Source of the DNA: CANMXU01 sp052030545
Lineage (GTDB): Bacteria > Pseudomonadota > Gammaproteobacteria > Enterobacterales > Alteromonadaceae
NCBI RefSeq assembly: GCF_052030545.1
Contig: NZ_JBPDIH010000002.1
Coordinates: 248,001 to 312,000, forward strand
Direction of reading: 5' to 3'
DNA length: 64,000 nt
Positions 35,996 through 45,453 of this stretch are shown in pieces; within the stretch, counting starts at the first letter, position 1; each line of letters starts with the position of its first letter. The position numbers and the translations under genes are program-made. The notes under the pieces were generated by a model. That model did no database searches and was not told where the DNA came from. It saw nothing but the letters and a program-made list of their open reading frames with translations.

Positions 35996-36032
35996 AAATG
36001 TTTTAGAAATATGTAGCTTTTGTTTAACAAAT

Positions 36033-36050
36033 ATGACGGGACGATGACAC
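36033..36050 (-). promoter_or_regulatory. Pho-box-like site, copy 1
   Basis: Minus strand GTGTCAT, CGTC, CCGTCAT: two PhoB-type 7-mers (six and five of seven matching CTGTCAT) at the canonical 11-bp repeat. About 120 bp upstream of the lipoprotein gene. PhoB control is inferred from pattern only. Confidence 0.5.
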
Positions 36051-36213
36051 GCTATACTTACTAACAGCTGTAGCTTTGCCTTAAAGAATTAATTTTTTTA
36101 CAGTTTTTTTTACTACTTTTACTTAAATGGAATTACACTTTAACAACATAAACCAACAAAAATAAACGCTCTCGATTTTTACTAATTTTGCGATTTATGA
36201 AGGTATTAACGGC

Positions 36214-37209
36214 ATGATTCGACCTGCACTTTTAGTTGTTGCTAGTGTAGTTTTCTCGTATGTAAATCAAGCACATGCAAATGAACATTATTGGCAAATT
36301 CAATGGGATAATGATGTTCTAGTGGGCACAGATGGTAACTTTACCAACGGTGTTGCGCTCTCGCTTGGTAAAAGCCTTGTGTTAAATAAAGCCAATGCAA
36401 CACCCGCTAGGCTTAACTTAATCAGCCAATTTCAACAAGTACTCACCTTTGAGCAAGAAGCTGAGCATGCACAAATAAGCGCGACACTGTCGCAACGTAT
36501 TTTTACCCCTGAAGATTTTGAAAATCCGCAAGTGCAAATATACGATCGCCCTTACGCTGGTTATGTTGAACTGCAAAGCTATTATGGGCAATTTAGCCCA
36601 AGCCGCAGCCAAAAAAATTGGCTGGCTATTGGTTATATTGGTCAAGACTCTGGCGGGCAGTATGTGCATGAAACGGTGCACGATATGATAGGTTCCCCCG
36701 CACCTATGGGTTGGCATTATCAAATAGAAGAACAAGTCACCGCGCAATTTGCTTATCAAGCTGACTACTTAATTTTTCGAGAAGCCTTTAATGCAAATAA
36801 AGAGTGGGAACTTAGCACTTACAGTTATAGCCAGATCGGTAACTATAAATCAGAAACTAACCTAGGTTTGATATTGCGCTCGAGTCGCCAGTTAGCTGAC
36901 AGTTTTGGTTTTTTAAGCCCCCATTATGCTCATAGTAGCGACTGGAGCAGCTTAACGGATAGCCAATGGCTGTATTATGGCTATGCGCATGTTGGCTATC
37001 GTTTTAACGATTTAACCATAGACGGCGATTTACCTTATCAAACACCTATTGAAGTCAATCACGTGCAAATAAGCACAACCGCTGGCGTTATCTACCCATA
37101 TAGCGGCTTTGCCTTTGGCTTTAAGGTCAACGCTTACACAAAAGCGTTTAAACAAGACAGCAAACACTGGCACGCTTATGCGTCGTTATCGTTAAGTGGC
37201 ATGCTATGA
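36214..37209 (+). CDS. LpxR-like (DUF2219) outer-membrane protein
   Basis: 331-residue outer-membrane beta-barrel of the LpxR/DUF2219 family, whose characterised members remove the 3'-acyloxyacyl chain of lipid A. A signal peptide (1-22, ending AHA) precedes WQIQWDNDVLVGTDGNFTNG, which carries the Asn-Asp and Thr-Asn-Gly positions expected near the active site; GWHYQIEEQ supplies a candidate catalytic His and Glu. The C-terminus ends in Leu rather than Phe. It is divergent from the duplicated lipoprotein, with 299 bp between. Activity on lipid A is not proved by the sequence. Confidence 0.82.
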   Translation: MIRPALLVVASVVFSYVNQAHANEHYWQIQWDNDVLVGTDGNFTNGVALSLGKSLVLNKANATPARLNLISQFQQVLTFEQEAEHAQISATLSQRIFTPEDFENPQVQIYDRPYAGYVELQSYYGQFSPSRSQKNWLAIGYIGQDSGGQYVHETVHDMIGSPAPMGWHYQIEEQVTAQFAYQADYLIFREAFNANKEWELSTYSYSQIGNYKSETNLGLILRSSRQLADSFGFLSPHYAHSSDWSSLTDSQWLYYGYAHVGYRFNDLTIDGDLPYQTPIEVNHVQISTTAGVIYPYSGFAFGFKVNAYTKAFKQDSKHWHAYASLSLSGML

Positions 37210-37214
37210 GCGGA

Positions 37215-37263
37215 AAGTGGAAAGCTGTAAGCGATAAGCGATAAGCGATAAGCGATAAGTGGT
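37215..37263 (+). repeat. Heptanucleotide array C (7 units)
   Basis: AAGTGGA, AAGCTGT, four AAGCGAT and AAGTGGT in perfect 7-bp phase, starting 5 bp after the LpxR-like stop and sense to that gene. It leads directly into the terminator at 37265. Confidence 0.95.
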
Positions 37264-37264
37264 A

Positions 37265-37304
37265 AAAAAGGGGTCGGTGACATATTTGTCACCGACCCCT
37301 TTTT
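37265..37304. terminator. Strong bidirectional terminator, REP-like palindrome
   Basis: Perfect 18-bp stem AAAAAGGGGTCGGTGACA with a 4-nt loop and T-runs on both sides. It ends the convergent LpxR-like (plus) and lpdA (minus) transcripts. The GGGTCGGTGACA core resembles dispersed REP-type palindromes of gammaproteobacteria. Confidence 0.92.
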
Positions 37305-37350
37305 AATAAAACAACTGTTCGTTAATGCGAGTGATTAACGCATTCGTTGA

Positions 37351-38787
37351 TTATTTCTTTTTCTTTACTGCTTTTGCGTTTGGTAAATCAGTCACTGAAC
37401 CTTCAAAGATTTCAGCCGCTAAACCAATTGACTCGTTTAACGTTGGGTGCGCATGAATGGTTAAACCAACATCTTCTGCGTCAGCGCCCATTTCAACCGC
37501 TAAACAAACTTCACCAAGCATTTCGCCAGCATTAATACCAACAATAGCGCCACCAAGTACACGACCAGTCTCTTTTTCGAAGATCATCTTCGTTTTACCT
37601 TCGGTACGTGCTGATGCAATGGCACGACCAGAAGCCGCCCATGGGAAGTTAGCTACTTCAATGTTTAAGCCTTGCTCTTTTGCTTCACGCTCAGTAACAC
37701 CTACCCAAGCCATTTCTGGATCAGTATAAGCGATAGAAGGAATGCAACGTGGGTCAAATTCATGCTTCTTACCAGAGATAACTTCTGCAGCAACGTGTGC
37801 TTCGTGTACCGCTTTATGGGCAAGCATAGGTTGACCAACAACATCACCAATAGCAAAGATGTGCGGAACATTGGTACGCATTTCTTTAGATACATTGATA
37901 AAGCCACGCTCATCAACGTTTACGCCAGCTTTGTCAGCAGCAACTAAGTGACCGTTAGGCTTACGACCAACAGCAACTAAAATTTTGTCGTAACGTACTT
38001 GTTCTGCAGGTGCATTTTTACCTTCAAACGTTACGTATAAACCATCGTCTTTAGCATCAACGGCAACAACTTTTGTTGAAAGCATAATTGATTTGAAACG
38101 TGGCTTGTTGTATTTGGTGTAGATTTTAACGATGTCAGCGTCGGCTGCAGGTACGAGTTGATCAGCAAATTCAACCACTGAAACATTAGAACCTAGTGAG
38201 CTATATACTGTGCCCATTTCTAAACCGATAATACCGCCGCCTAGTACTAACATTTCACCTGGTACGTCTTCTAATTTAAGCGCGCCAGTTGAGTCGATAA
38301 CACGTGGGTCGTCGTTAGGAATGAAAGGAAGGTCAACAACAGAAGAACCACAAGAGATAATCGCGTTATCAAAGGTAATCGTGGTATTACCATCAGCACC
38401 TTCTACTTCAATAGTTTTGTCAGAAGTGAATTTACCGTAACCTGTTACCGTTTTAACTTTACGCATTTTAGCCATGCCAGCAACACCGCCAGAAAGCTTA
38501 GCAACAACTTCTGTATCTTTCCATTTACGGATTTTGTCTAAATCAATTTCAGGCTTACCAAAAGTTACACCGTGCGCTGCCATGTCTGCCGCGTCATCGA
38601 TAACTTTAGCAACATGCAATAAAGCCTTTGATGGGATACAGCCAACATTTAAACATACACCACCTAAGGCGTTATGCTTTTCTACTAATACTACATCTAA
38701 ACCTAAATCTGCCGCGCGGAATGCTGCTGAATAACCACCAGGGCCTGATCCTAAAACTACTACCTGAGTTTTAATTGCGTTGCTCAT
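37351..38787 (-). CDS. lpdA: Dihydrolipoyl dehydrogenase (E3)
   Basis: FAD flavoprotein that reoxidises dihydrolipoyl groups of the pyruvate and 2-oxoglutarate dehydrogenase complexes, passing electrons to NAD. FAD-binding GSGPGGYSAAF is at 13-23, the redox disulfide CLNVGC at Cys45/Cys50, the NAD motif GGGIIGLEMG at about residues 178-187, and the C-terminal active-site HAHPTLNE gives the catalytic His-Glu pair. 478 residues is normal. It lies 223 bp downstream of aceF, a spacing that, as in E. coli, allows its own promoter for use with other complexes. Confidence 0.98.
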   Translation of the reverse strand: MSNAIKTQVVVLGSGPGGYSAAFRAADLGLDVVLVEKHNALGGVCLNVGCIPSKALLHVAKVIDDAADMAAHGVTFGKPEIDLDKIRKWKDTEVVAKLSGGVAGMAKMRKVKTVTGYGKFTSDKTIEVEGADGNTTITFDNAIISCGSSVVDLPFIPNDDPRVIDSTGALKLEDVPGEMLVLGGGIIGLEMGTVYSSLGSNVSVVEFADQLVPAADADIVKIYTKYNKPRFKSIMLSTKVVAVDAKDDGLYVTFEGKNAPAEQVRYDKILVAVGRKPNGHLVAADKAGVNVDERGFINVSKEMRTNVPHIFAIGDVVGQPMLAHKAVHEAHVAAEVISGKKHEFDPRCIPSIAYTDPEMAWVGVTEREAKEQGLNIEVANFPWAASGRAIASARTEGKTKMIFEKETGRVLGGAIVGINAGEMLGEVCLAVEMGADAEDVGLTIHAHPTLNESIGLAAEIFEGSVTDLPNAKAVKKKK

Positions 38788-38970
38788 GCTAACCTCAAAT
38801 TGTTTAATTTGTTTGTTGTTATGAATTGTTTCATAACAATAAATAATTTTATTTAACCACGCTAACTATGTAATTAATTGTGGTTATTTTTCACGCCACG
38901 AAGTTTACTTAAAGTCAGTAAAAATCGCTATCTTTTAATAATCTTTAACCAAGTTTTTATACTTTTTATG

Positions 38971-39002
38971 ATGACGCTTAACCAATATTGATTAAGCGTC
39001 AT
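38971..39002. terminator. Hairpin between aceF and lpdA
   Basis: Arms ATGACGCTTAACCAAT and ATTGATTAAGCGTCAT pair over 16 bp with one mismatch. It lacks a clean T-run, so it may be an mRNA-stabilising or attenuating hairpin rather than a full terminator. Confidence 0.5.
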
Positions 39003-39010
39003 TTAAAAAG

Positions 39011-40669
39011 TTATAAAATTAGCTGACGAATGTCTGACATTACATTAGCAATATGCACAGTAAAGCGCGCTGCTAATGCACCATCAATTACACGATGGTC
39101 GTATGACATTGACAATGGCAACATTAACTTAGGCTCAAAGTCTTTACCATTCCACTTTGGTTTAATTTCTGATTTAGAAACACCCAAAATTGCCACTTCT
39201 GGTGCATTAACGATTGGCGTAAATGCCGTACCGCCAATACCACCTAGGCTTGAAATAGTGAAACAACCACCTTGCATGTCAGCCGCTTTTAGCTTGCCTT
39301 CACGTGCCTTGATACTAATTTCAAGTAATTCACGAGATAGCTCATGAATGCCTTTTTTATCAACATCACGCACAACCGGTACTACTAAGCCGTTTGGCGT
39401 ATCTACCGCAACACCAATATGAATGTATTTTTTCAAAATTAAGCTTTCGCCGTCTTCACTCAAGCTTGAGTTAAAGGTTGGGAATGCCGCAAGTGCGTCA
39501 GCACAAGCTTTTAAAATAAATACTAATGGCGTAATTTTAAAACCAAGCTTTTTCTTTTCAGCAACAACGTTTTGCTCTTTACGGAAAGCTTCAACGTTAG
39601 TGATATCCGCTTCGTCAAATTGGGTAACATGTGGGATCGTTACCCAGTTGCGATGTAAGAATGGGCCAGAGATTTTCTGAATACGTGATAACGGTTTGGT
39701 TTCAATTTCACCAAATTTAGAGAAATCAATCGCTTTCGCGCTAACCACTTGTAAGCCACCTTCGCCAGCACCAACAGAACTACCGGCATTGGCTTTCGGG
39801 CGAGAAAGTTCGTATTTCACATAAGATTGAACATCTTCTTTTAAAATACGGCCTTTGTTACCAGTACCTTTAACGAGTGTTAAATCAACACCAAATTCAC
39901 GCGCTAAACGGCGAATTGAAGGCGACGTATAAATACTGCCTTTAGCTTTAGTACCTGATTGCGGATGATGCGGCACAGGCGCTGATTTTTTCGCAGGCGC
40001 TTGTGCAGGTGCTGCAGTTACTGTAGCAGGAGCAGGTTCAGCAACTGGCGCAGGGGCTGCAGGAGCCGCTTCACCGCCAGCCGTTTCTAGTTTAATCACT
40101 AGCGAGCCTTGCTTAACTTTATCACCAACGTTAATTAAAACTTCTTTAACGGTACCCGCTTTTGGCGAAGGTACGTCCATCGTCGCTTTATCAGTTTCTA
40201 AGGTAATTAAACCGTCTTCTTCTTCGATAACATCACCAACAGCAACAAGTACTTCGATAACGTCAACTTCGCCGTCTTCACCAATATCAGGTACTTCAAC
40301 GTCAATTACTGCGCTGGCAGTAGCTACGGGTGCAGGAGCGGCAGCTAGTGCAGGCGCTTCTACAGCAGGTGCTGCTGCAACAGGAGCTGGCTCCGGCGCG
40401 GCTTCTGGCTCAGCAGCTGGCGCTTCTTCGCCTGCGGCTGACATTTCACCAATTACATCACCTTCTTTAATTTTATCGCCAACAGCAACGGTTAAGCTGG
40501 TTAATTTACCGGCAAATGGCGCAGGAATATCCATTGATGCTTTGTCGGTTTCAACGCTAACAATACCTTCATCAGCTTCTAAATCATCACCAACTGCAAC
40601 ACAGATTTCAATGATTTCAACTTCTTCACCGCCAACATCTGGGACTAGAATTTTTTGAACATCAGACAT
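39011..40669 (-). CDS. aceF: Pyruvate dehydrogenase E2, dihydrolipoyl acetyltransferase
   Basis: Core of the pyruvate dehydrogenase complex, transferring acetyl groups to CoA. Two lipoyl domains are visible with lipoyl-Lys43 (ETDKASM) and Lys161 (ETDKATM), joined by Ala/Pro/Glu-rich linkers. Then come the E3/E1-binding domain (SPSIRRLAREFGVDL to LKEDVQSY) and the catalytic domain ending SMSYDHRVIDGALA with the HXXXDG active site. At 552 residues it has two lipoyl domains where E. coli has three. It is 26 bp after aceE in one operon. Confidence 0.98.
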   Translation of the reverse strand: MSDVQKILVPDVGGEEVEIIEICVAVGDDLEADEGIVSVETDKASMDIPAPFAGKLTSLTVAVGDKIKEGDVIGEMSAAGEEAPAAEPEAAPEPAPVAAAPAVEAPALAAAPAPVATASAVIDVEVPDIGEDGEVDVIEVLVAVGDVIEEEDGLITLETDKATMDVPSPKAGTVKEVLINVGDKVKQGSLVIKLETAGGEAAPAAPAPVAEPAPATVTAAPAQAPAKKSAPVPHHPQSGTKAKGSIYTSPSIRRLAREFGVDLTLVKGTGNKGRILKEDVQSYVKYELSRPKANAGSSVGAGEGGLQVVSAKAIDFSKFGEIETKPLSRIQKISGPFLHRNWVTIPHVTQFDEADITNVEAFRKEQNVVAEKKKLGFKITPLVFILKACADALAAFPTFNSSLSEDGESLILKKYIHIGVAVDTPNGLVVPVVRDVDKKGIHELSRELLEISIKAREGKLKAADMQGGCFTISSLGGIGGTAFTPIVNAPEVAILGVSKSEIKPKWNGKDFEPKLMLPLSMSYDHRVIDGALAARFTVHIANVMSDIRQLIL

Positions 40670-40695
40670 TTCTTTGTTTCCTTCTCTAGTCTTAA

Positions 40696-43371
40696 TTACG
40701 CGTAAAGCGGGTTAAGTTTGTCAGTATCAATATTGAAGCGTTTAATTGCTTCACTAACGACTGAACGTTCAACTTCGCCACGATTTGCTAGCTCATATAA
40801 TGAAGCAACCACAACATAACCAGCATTCACTTCAAAGTGAGTACGTAAGTTTGCACGGCTATCAGAGCGACCAAAACCGTCAGTACCTAAACAGCGGTAT
40901 TCAGTATCGATAAAGGCACGAACTTGGTCAGAATAAGCTTTAACATAGTCAGTTGCCGCAATAGCAGGACCGGCTTCTTTAGTGATCACTGTGCTGATGT
41001 AAGCTTGCTTTTGCTTGCTTTCAGGGTTAAGCATGTTCCAACGAGCAACATCTTGACCTTCACGTGCTAATTCATTGAATGAAGTCACAGAATAAACATC
41101 GCTTGATACGCCATAATCAGCTGACAGTATTTGCGCCGCTTTGCGTACTTCATTCAAAATAGTACCTGAGCCCATTAATTGAACGTTAGCTTTGGCTTTT
41201 TTCGCCGCTACCGTTTCAAGCTTGTAAATACCTTTGATGATTTGATCAGCAATGTCTTTATCTTCAGGTATTGCCGGGTGTTGGTAGTTCTCATTCATTA
41301 AGGTTAAGTAGTAGAAAATGTTTTCATTTTCTTCGTACATACGACGTAAACCGTCACGAACGATAACAGCAACTTCATAACCATAGGTTGGATCATAAGT
41401 TACACAGTTAGGAATTAAGTTCGCTTGTACATGAGAGTGACCATCTTGATGCTGTAAACCTTCACCATTAAGCGTAGTACGACCGGCTGTTGCACCTAAT
41501 AAGAAACCACGTGCTTGGCTGTCACCCGCTGCCCATGCTAAGTCACCAACACGTTGGAAACCAAACATTGAGTAGTAAATGTAAAATGGAATAGTCGTCG
41601 CGTTACACGTTGAGTAAGACGTACCAGAAGCCACCCAAGACGCCATTGCACCTAGCTCGTTAATACCTTCTTGTAATACTTGACCTTTTTTGTCTTCACG
41701 GTAGTAAGCCACTTGGTCAGCATCTTGAGGAACGTATTTTTGTCCTTCGTTAGCATAAATACCCACTTGACGGAATAAACCTTCCATACCGAACGTACGT
41801 GCTTCATCAGGAATAATCGGCACAATACGCTTACCAATTTTCTTATCTTTTAATAAACTGTTTAATACACGCACAAAGGTCATGGTTGATGAAACTTCAC
41901 GCTCACCTGAACCTTTTAAAATCGCATCAAAGGCTTTAAGTGGTGGAATTTCTAACGACTCTTCTGCTTGTTCACGACGTGCAGGTAATGAACCACCTAA
42001 GGCTTCACGACGCGCTTTCATGTATTTGAATTCTTCGCTGTCTTCTGGGAAGCGGTAGAATGGTAAGTCTTCAATTTGATCATCAGGAATTGGCATATTG
42101 AAACGATCACGATACTTCTTGATTGACTCAACATCCATTTTCTTAACATTATGCGCAACGTTTTGCGCTTCGCCTGACTCACCTAAACCAAAACCTTTAA
42201 CTGTTTTTGCTAAGATAACCGTTGGACGACCTTTAGTTTCCATGGCTTTTTTATATGCCGCGTAAACTTTTACTGGATCGTGACCACCACGGTTTAAGCG
42301 CCAGATATCTTCGTCAGACATATTGGCAACCATAGCCGCTGTTTCTGGGTACTTGTTGAAGAAGTTTTCGCGAGTGTATTTACCACCTTTCGCTTTACAG
42401 TTTTGGTATTCACCATCAACCGTTTCGCTCATTAGCTGTAAAAGTTTACCTGACGTATCACGGGCGATTAGTGCATCCCAGTACGAACCCCAAATAACCT
42501 TAACCACTTCCCAGCCTGCGCCGCGGAAAGTACCTTCAAGTTCTTGAATGATTTTTCCGTTACCACGTACCGGACCGTCAAGACGTTGTAAGTTACAGTT
42601 GATCACGAACGTTAAGTTGTCTAAACCTTCGCGAGAAGCAAGGCCGATAGCACCTAATGATTCTGGCTCATCAGTTTCGCCGTCACCTAGGAAACAGTAA
42701 ACACGTTGGCCTGAACAATCTTTAATGCCACGGTCTGTTAAATATTTTAAGAAACGCGCAGTGTAAATCGCTTGTAGTGGACCTAAGCCCATAGAAACGG
42801 TTGGGAACTGCCAGAAATCTTGCATCAAATGAGGATGAGGGTAAGAAGATAAACCTTCGCCGTCACACTCTTGACGGAAGTTATCCATTTGCTTCTCAGT
42901 TAAACGACCTTCAATGAAAGCACGAGAATAAATACCCGGAGAAATATGACCTTGAGCAAAAATAAAGTCGCCACCGTCTTTTTCAGACGCTGCTTTAAAG
43001 AAGTGGTTAAAACCAACATCGTAAAGGGTTGCAGATGAAGCAAATGAACCAATGTGACCACCTAGCTCTAAATCTTTTTTAGACGCTCTAAGTACTAATG
43101 CCATCGCATTCCAACGAATTGCGGCACGAATGCGTGATTCAATGGTTTGATCAGCAGGCATGTGTGGTTCTTGCCCAGGAGGAATAGTATTTACATAAGC
43201 CGTTGTTGCGTCAAAAGGTAAGTGAGTACCGCTACGACGGGCATGATCAATTAACTTTTCAAGTAAGAAATGGGCACGTTCTGGACCTTCGTTTTCCAAA
43301 ACTGATTCCATCGACTCTAACCATTCTTGCGTTTCTAATGAATCGATATCTAAATTAGGGAGCTCAGACAT
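40696..43371 (-). CDS. aceE: Pyruvate dehydrogenase E1, homodimeric type
   Basis: Thiamine-diphosphate enzyme that decarboxylates pyruvate and acetylates the E2 lipoyl arm. 891 residues, the length of the proteobacterial homodimeric E1. The cofactor motif GDGETDEPES (GDG...N type, with FVINCNLQ) and DGHSHVQANLIPNC are visible. It is the first enzyme gene of the pdh operon, 145 bp downstream of pdhR on the same strand; no good PdhR site is seen in that gap. Confidence 0.98.
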   Translation of the reverse strand: MSELPNLDIDSLETQEWLESMESVLENEGPERAHFLLEKLIDHARRSGTHLPFDATTAYVNTIPPGQEPHMPADQTIESRIRAAIRWNAMALVLRASKKDLELGGHIGSFASSATLYDVGFNHFFKAASEKDGGDFIFAQGHISPGIYSRAFIEGRLTEKQMDNFRQECDGEGLSSYPHPHLMQDFWQFPTVSMGLGPLQAIYTARFLKYLTDRGIKDCSGQRVYCFLGDGETDEPESLGAIGLASREGLDNLTFVINCNLQRLDGPVRGNGKIIQELEGTFRGAGWEVVKVIWGSYWDALIARDTSGKLLQLMSETVDGEYQNCKAKGGKYTRENFFNKYPETAAMVANMSDEDIWRLNRGGHDPVKVYAAYKKAMETKGRPTVILAKTVKGFGLGESGEAQNVAHNVKKMDVESIKKYRDRFNMPIPDDQIEDLPFYRFPEDSEEFKYMKARREALGGSLPARREQAEESLEIPPLKAFDAILKGSGEREVSSTMTFVRVLNSLLKDKKIGKRIVPIIPDEARTFGMEGLFRQVGIYANEGQKYVPQDADQVAYYREDKKGQVLQEGINELGAMASWVASGTSYSTCNATTIPFYIYYSMFGFQRVGDLAWAAGDSQARGFLLGATAGRTTLNGEGLQHQDGHSHVQANLIPNCVTYDPTYGYEVAVIVRDGLRRMYEENENIFYYLTLMNENYQHPAIPEDKDIADQIIKGIYKLETVAAKKAKANVQLMGSGTILNEVRKAAQILSADYGVSSDVYSVTSFNELAREGQDVARWNMLNPESKQKQAYISTVITKEAGPAIAATDYVKAYSDQVRAFIDTEYRCLGTDGFGRSDSRANLRTHFEVNAGYVVVASLYELANRGEVERSVVSEAIKRFNIDTDKLNPLYA

Positions 43372-43516
43372 AATAAGTATTAGTCTCCGATAGTTATTGT
43401 ATTTAAAAGCAAAGCGTCTAGTTTGTTAACAAGAGCACTCACTCATGATTACGTAAATTTAATGTTTAGGCTAAAAGTCAAAGTTCACTGCCATTGTTGG
43501 CAATAAAGTTTCAGTT

Positions 43517-44284
43517 TTAACGCTGCATTCTGCGCATCGAACGTTCCATGCGACTATTTTCTTGTGTTGATTTAAGCAACACTTCTTCAATAAACGCTAA
43601 GTGGCGATGACTTGCCCCCCACGCTTTTTGAGGCTGACCAGAGATGATCGCCTCAAGTAAATTTTTTCGATAGTCAGATATTTTGGCAAATACATCTGGG
43701 CGCTTAGCGACTATCTTTAAGTTCTGCTCTATGCTGTCGATTAATAAATCCGACATACTGCGTGCTAAGTGCAAAATAATGGCATTATGTGACGCCGCGC
43801 ATATGGCTAAGTAAAAATCAAAAACCGCCTGCGCTTCCGTATGAAAATTCTCATCTAACTGCACATTGCCAATGTTGTCGTGCTGTTTTTGAATTTCATC
43901 AAAGTCAGCCTCTGTACCGCGCATTGCCGCATAATAGGCAGACATACCTTCAATACCATGACGAAATTCTAATAAGTCGAATTGCGACTCTGGATTTTTT
44001 GACATCAATTCAAACAGCGGATCTGATAAACCAGTCAGAATTTTGTCATTCACAAAAGTACCGCCACCCTGCTTGCGGGTAACTAAGTTCTTAGCTTCTA
44101 ATTTTTGAATAGCTTCTCTAAGCGAAGGTCTAGAAACATCAAACTGAACCGCCAGTTCTCGCTCAGGCGGAAGTTTCTGCCCTGGCTTTAAACTTCCTTC
44201 AAGAATCATGTTTTCTAGCTGAGCTAAAATCACATCAGATAATTTAGGTTGTTTTACTGGTTTTTTCACTTGTTGATAATTCAT
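43517..44284 (-). CDS. pdhR: Pyruvate dehydrogenase complex repressor
   Basis: GntR/FadR-family regulator that represses the pdh operon until pyruvate binds. The winged helix-turn-helix is near residues 14-80 (LPPERELAVQFDVSRPSLREAIQ), followed by the helical FCD effector domain. 255 residues, as in E. coli. The match to E. coli PdhR is supported by aceE-aceF-lpdA downstream and by an exact PdhR consensus site in its leader (44458-44472) plus a weaker one at 44322, implying autoregulation. Confidence 0.96.
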   Translation of the reverse strand: MNYQQVKKPVKQPKLSDVILAQLENMILEGSLKPGQKLPPERELAVQFDVSRPSLREAIQKLEAKNLVTRKQGGGTFVNDKILTGLSDPLFELMSKNPESQFDLLEFRHGIEGMSAYYAAMRGTEADFDEIQKQHDNIGNVQLDENFHTEAQAVFDFYLAICAASHNAIILHLARSMSDLLIDSIEQNLKIVAKRPDVFAKISDYRKNLLEAIISGQPQKAWGASHRHLAFIEEVLLKSTQENSRMERSMRRMQR

Positions 44285-44321
44285 TTATCACCGTAAAATT
44301 AAAGCCAAAAACTCTTGGTAA

Positions 44322-44336
44322 ATTGGTATTACCATT
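44322..44336. promoter_or_regulatory. Weaker PdhR operator
   Basis: ATTGGTATTACCATT matches the PdhR consensus ATTGGTNNNACCAAT at all but two defined positions. 38 bp before the pdhR start. Confidence 0.7.
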
Positions 44337-44457
44337 CAAATAACGAGCGTTAAAATAGCAAACTTGCTACAGAATGTAAACGGAATTTAGATGAAGGTAA
44401 TAAATTTAGCAACAACTAAATTAGAGCCAAAACTTAAAACAAATGTTTGATTTTTTA

Positions 44458-44472
44458 ATTGGTATTACCAAT
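44458..44472. promoter_or_regulatory. Consensus PdhR operator
   Basis: ATTGGTATTACCAAT is an exact match to the E. coli PdhR site, 174 bp upstream of pdhR. It shares the central TATTACC with the weaker site, so the two bracket the likely promoter and could permit cooperative repression. Confidence 0.85.
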
Positions 44473-44550
44473 AAAAAATCATCAAAAAACATACTTTATT
44501 GATTAATAAGGTTATTTATAAAAGAAGGGAATTAAAGCTATTTTTTATAG

Positions 44551-44581
44551 CAAGTTGACCGTATAACAAACGGCCAACTTG
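44551..44581. terminator. Hairpin after ampE
   Basis: CAAGTTGACCGT pairs with ACGGCCAACTTG (one mismatch) around a 7-nt loop, 22 bp past the ampE stop. There is no T-run on the minus strand, so termination is uncertain. Confidence 0.4.
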
Positions 44582-44602
44582 TAAAGATTTAAGCGAGTTT
44601 TG

Positions 44603-45442
44603 TTAACTTAATACGCCAGTAAGTATTAACAAAGCTATTACAGCTAAACAAAGCAACAAAGTGCGTTTTGCCAATTTAACCAACAAACATGGTTCAGCGG
44701 TGCAGTCTTCATCGTCCATCATAAAGTCTTCAGACTTTTGCGCGACATTGCTTAATATACGATGCGGCGCTTTTTCAAAATCAAAAATACTTTCTAGCCA
44801 TACAGGTAATGCTTTTGAAAAGTGACCAACAAGCATATAGCCAAATGCAACAATGCGCACTAACGGCCAATCTACCCATGCTAACCATTGTTTGGCTTGA
44901 TTATTAACGTCTTCGTCAATAGGCAGATCTTCTAGGGTGTTTTGCTCTGCAACTGTGGTTAGCAAGCGATAAAAAAGTGCCCCTGCTGCGCCAAAAACAA
45001 CAAAGAAAATCATAATGGCAATAAAGTAGCGAAAGTTTAACCACACTAATAATTGGCCAAAGCCCATCTCTGGCTGATCTTTATCTTGTTGCAATTGCAA
45101 GTGATGCATTTCACACGTGGTAATTTCGCCGCGAAAGGCTGACATGAGATAGTTTTTATAACAATCTCTCGTTTTAAAACAGCCAAAACATACGATAAGT
45201 ATTAAGGTGGAAATAATGAGGTGCAATAAACTATCGTCAACCAAGTCTAAAATAATGTAAACCACAATAACAGGCGCGATAACAAATAGTGCGGTTATCG
45301 AACTGCTTTGCCATGGTGACGCCAAGGCTTTTACCTTAATAAAAGCTCGTAAATAGTTTTGATAAAAAGTACTGAATTGCCATAGTGGTGATGACAAATG
45401 ACGCTCTGCTGCCAAAGCAATTAATAAACTGATTAAGCTCAT
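44603..45442 (-). CDS. ampE: AmpE-like inner-membrane protein
   Basis: Polytopic membrane protein of 279 residues encoded directly after ampD, as in E. coli. Hydrophobic helices are seen near 50-70, 72-90, 135-160 and 258-278. The family is linked to the AmpD-dependent beta-lactamase and wall-recycling signal, though its exact activity is poorly defined. The 94-bp gap to ampD is mostly a 15-bp tandem repeat. Confidence 0.85.
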   Translation of the reverse strand: MSLISLLIALAAERHLSSPLWQFSTFYQNYLRAFIKVKALASPWQSSSITALFVIAPVIVVYIILDLVDDSLLHLIISTLILIVCFGCFKTRDCYKNYLMSAFRGEITTCEMHHLQLQQDKDQPEMGFGQLLVWLNFRYFIAIMIFFVVFGAAGALFYRLLTTVAEQNTLEDLPIDEDVNNQAKQWLAWVDWPLVRIVAFGYMLVGHFSKALPVWLESIFDFEKAPHRILSNVAQKSEDFMMDDEDCTAEPCLLVKLAKRTLLLCLAVIALLILTGVLS

Positions 45443-45453
45443 GTTATTCTCAT

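Larger units (their letters stand above)
44285..44602. other. Leader region of pdhR and 3' side of ampE
   Basis: 318 bp of AT-rich DNA that contains the two PdhR sites, the probable pdhR promoter and, at 44551-44581, a hairpin after ampE. No further gene is supported. Confidence 0.7.

Noticed and set aside
43372..43516. PdhR site before aceE
   Set aside because: The best candidate, a TGCCATTGTTGGCA palindrome, lacks the TTGGT/ACCAA half-sites.
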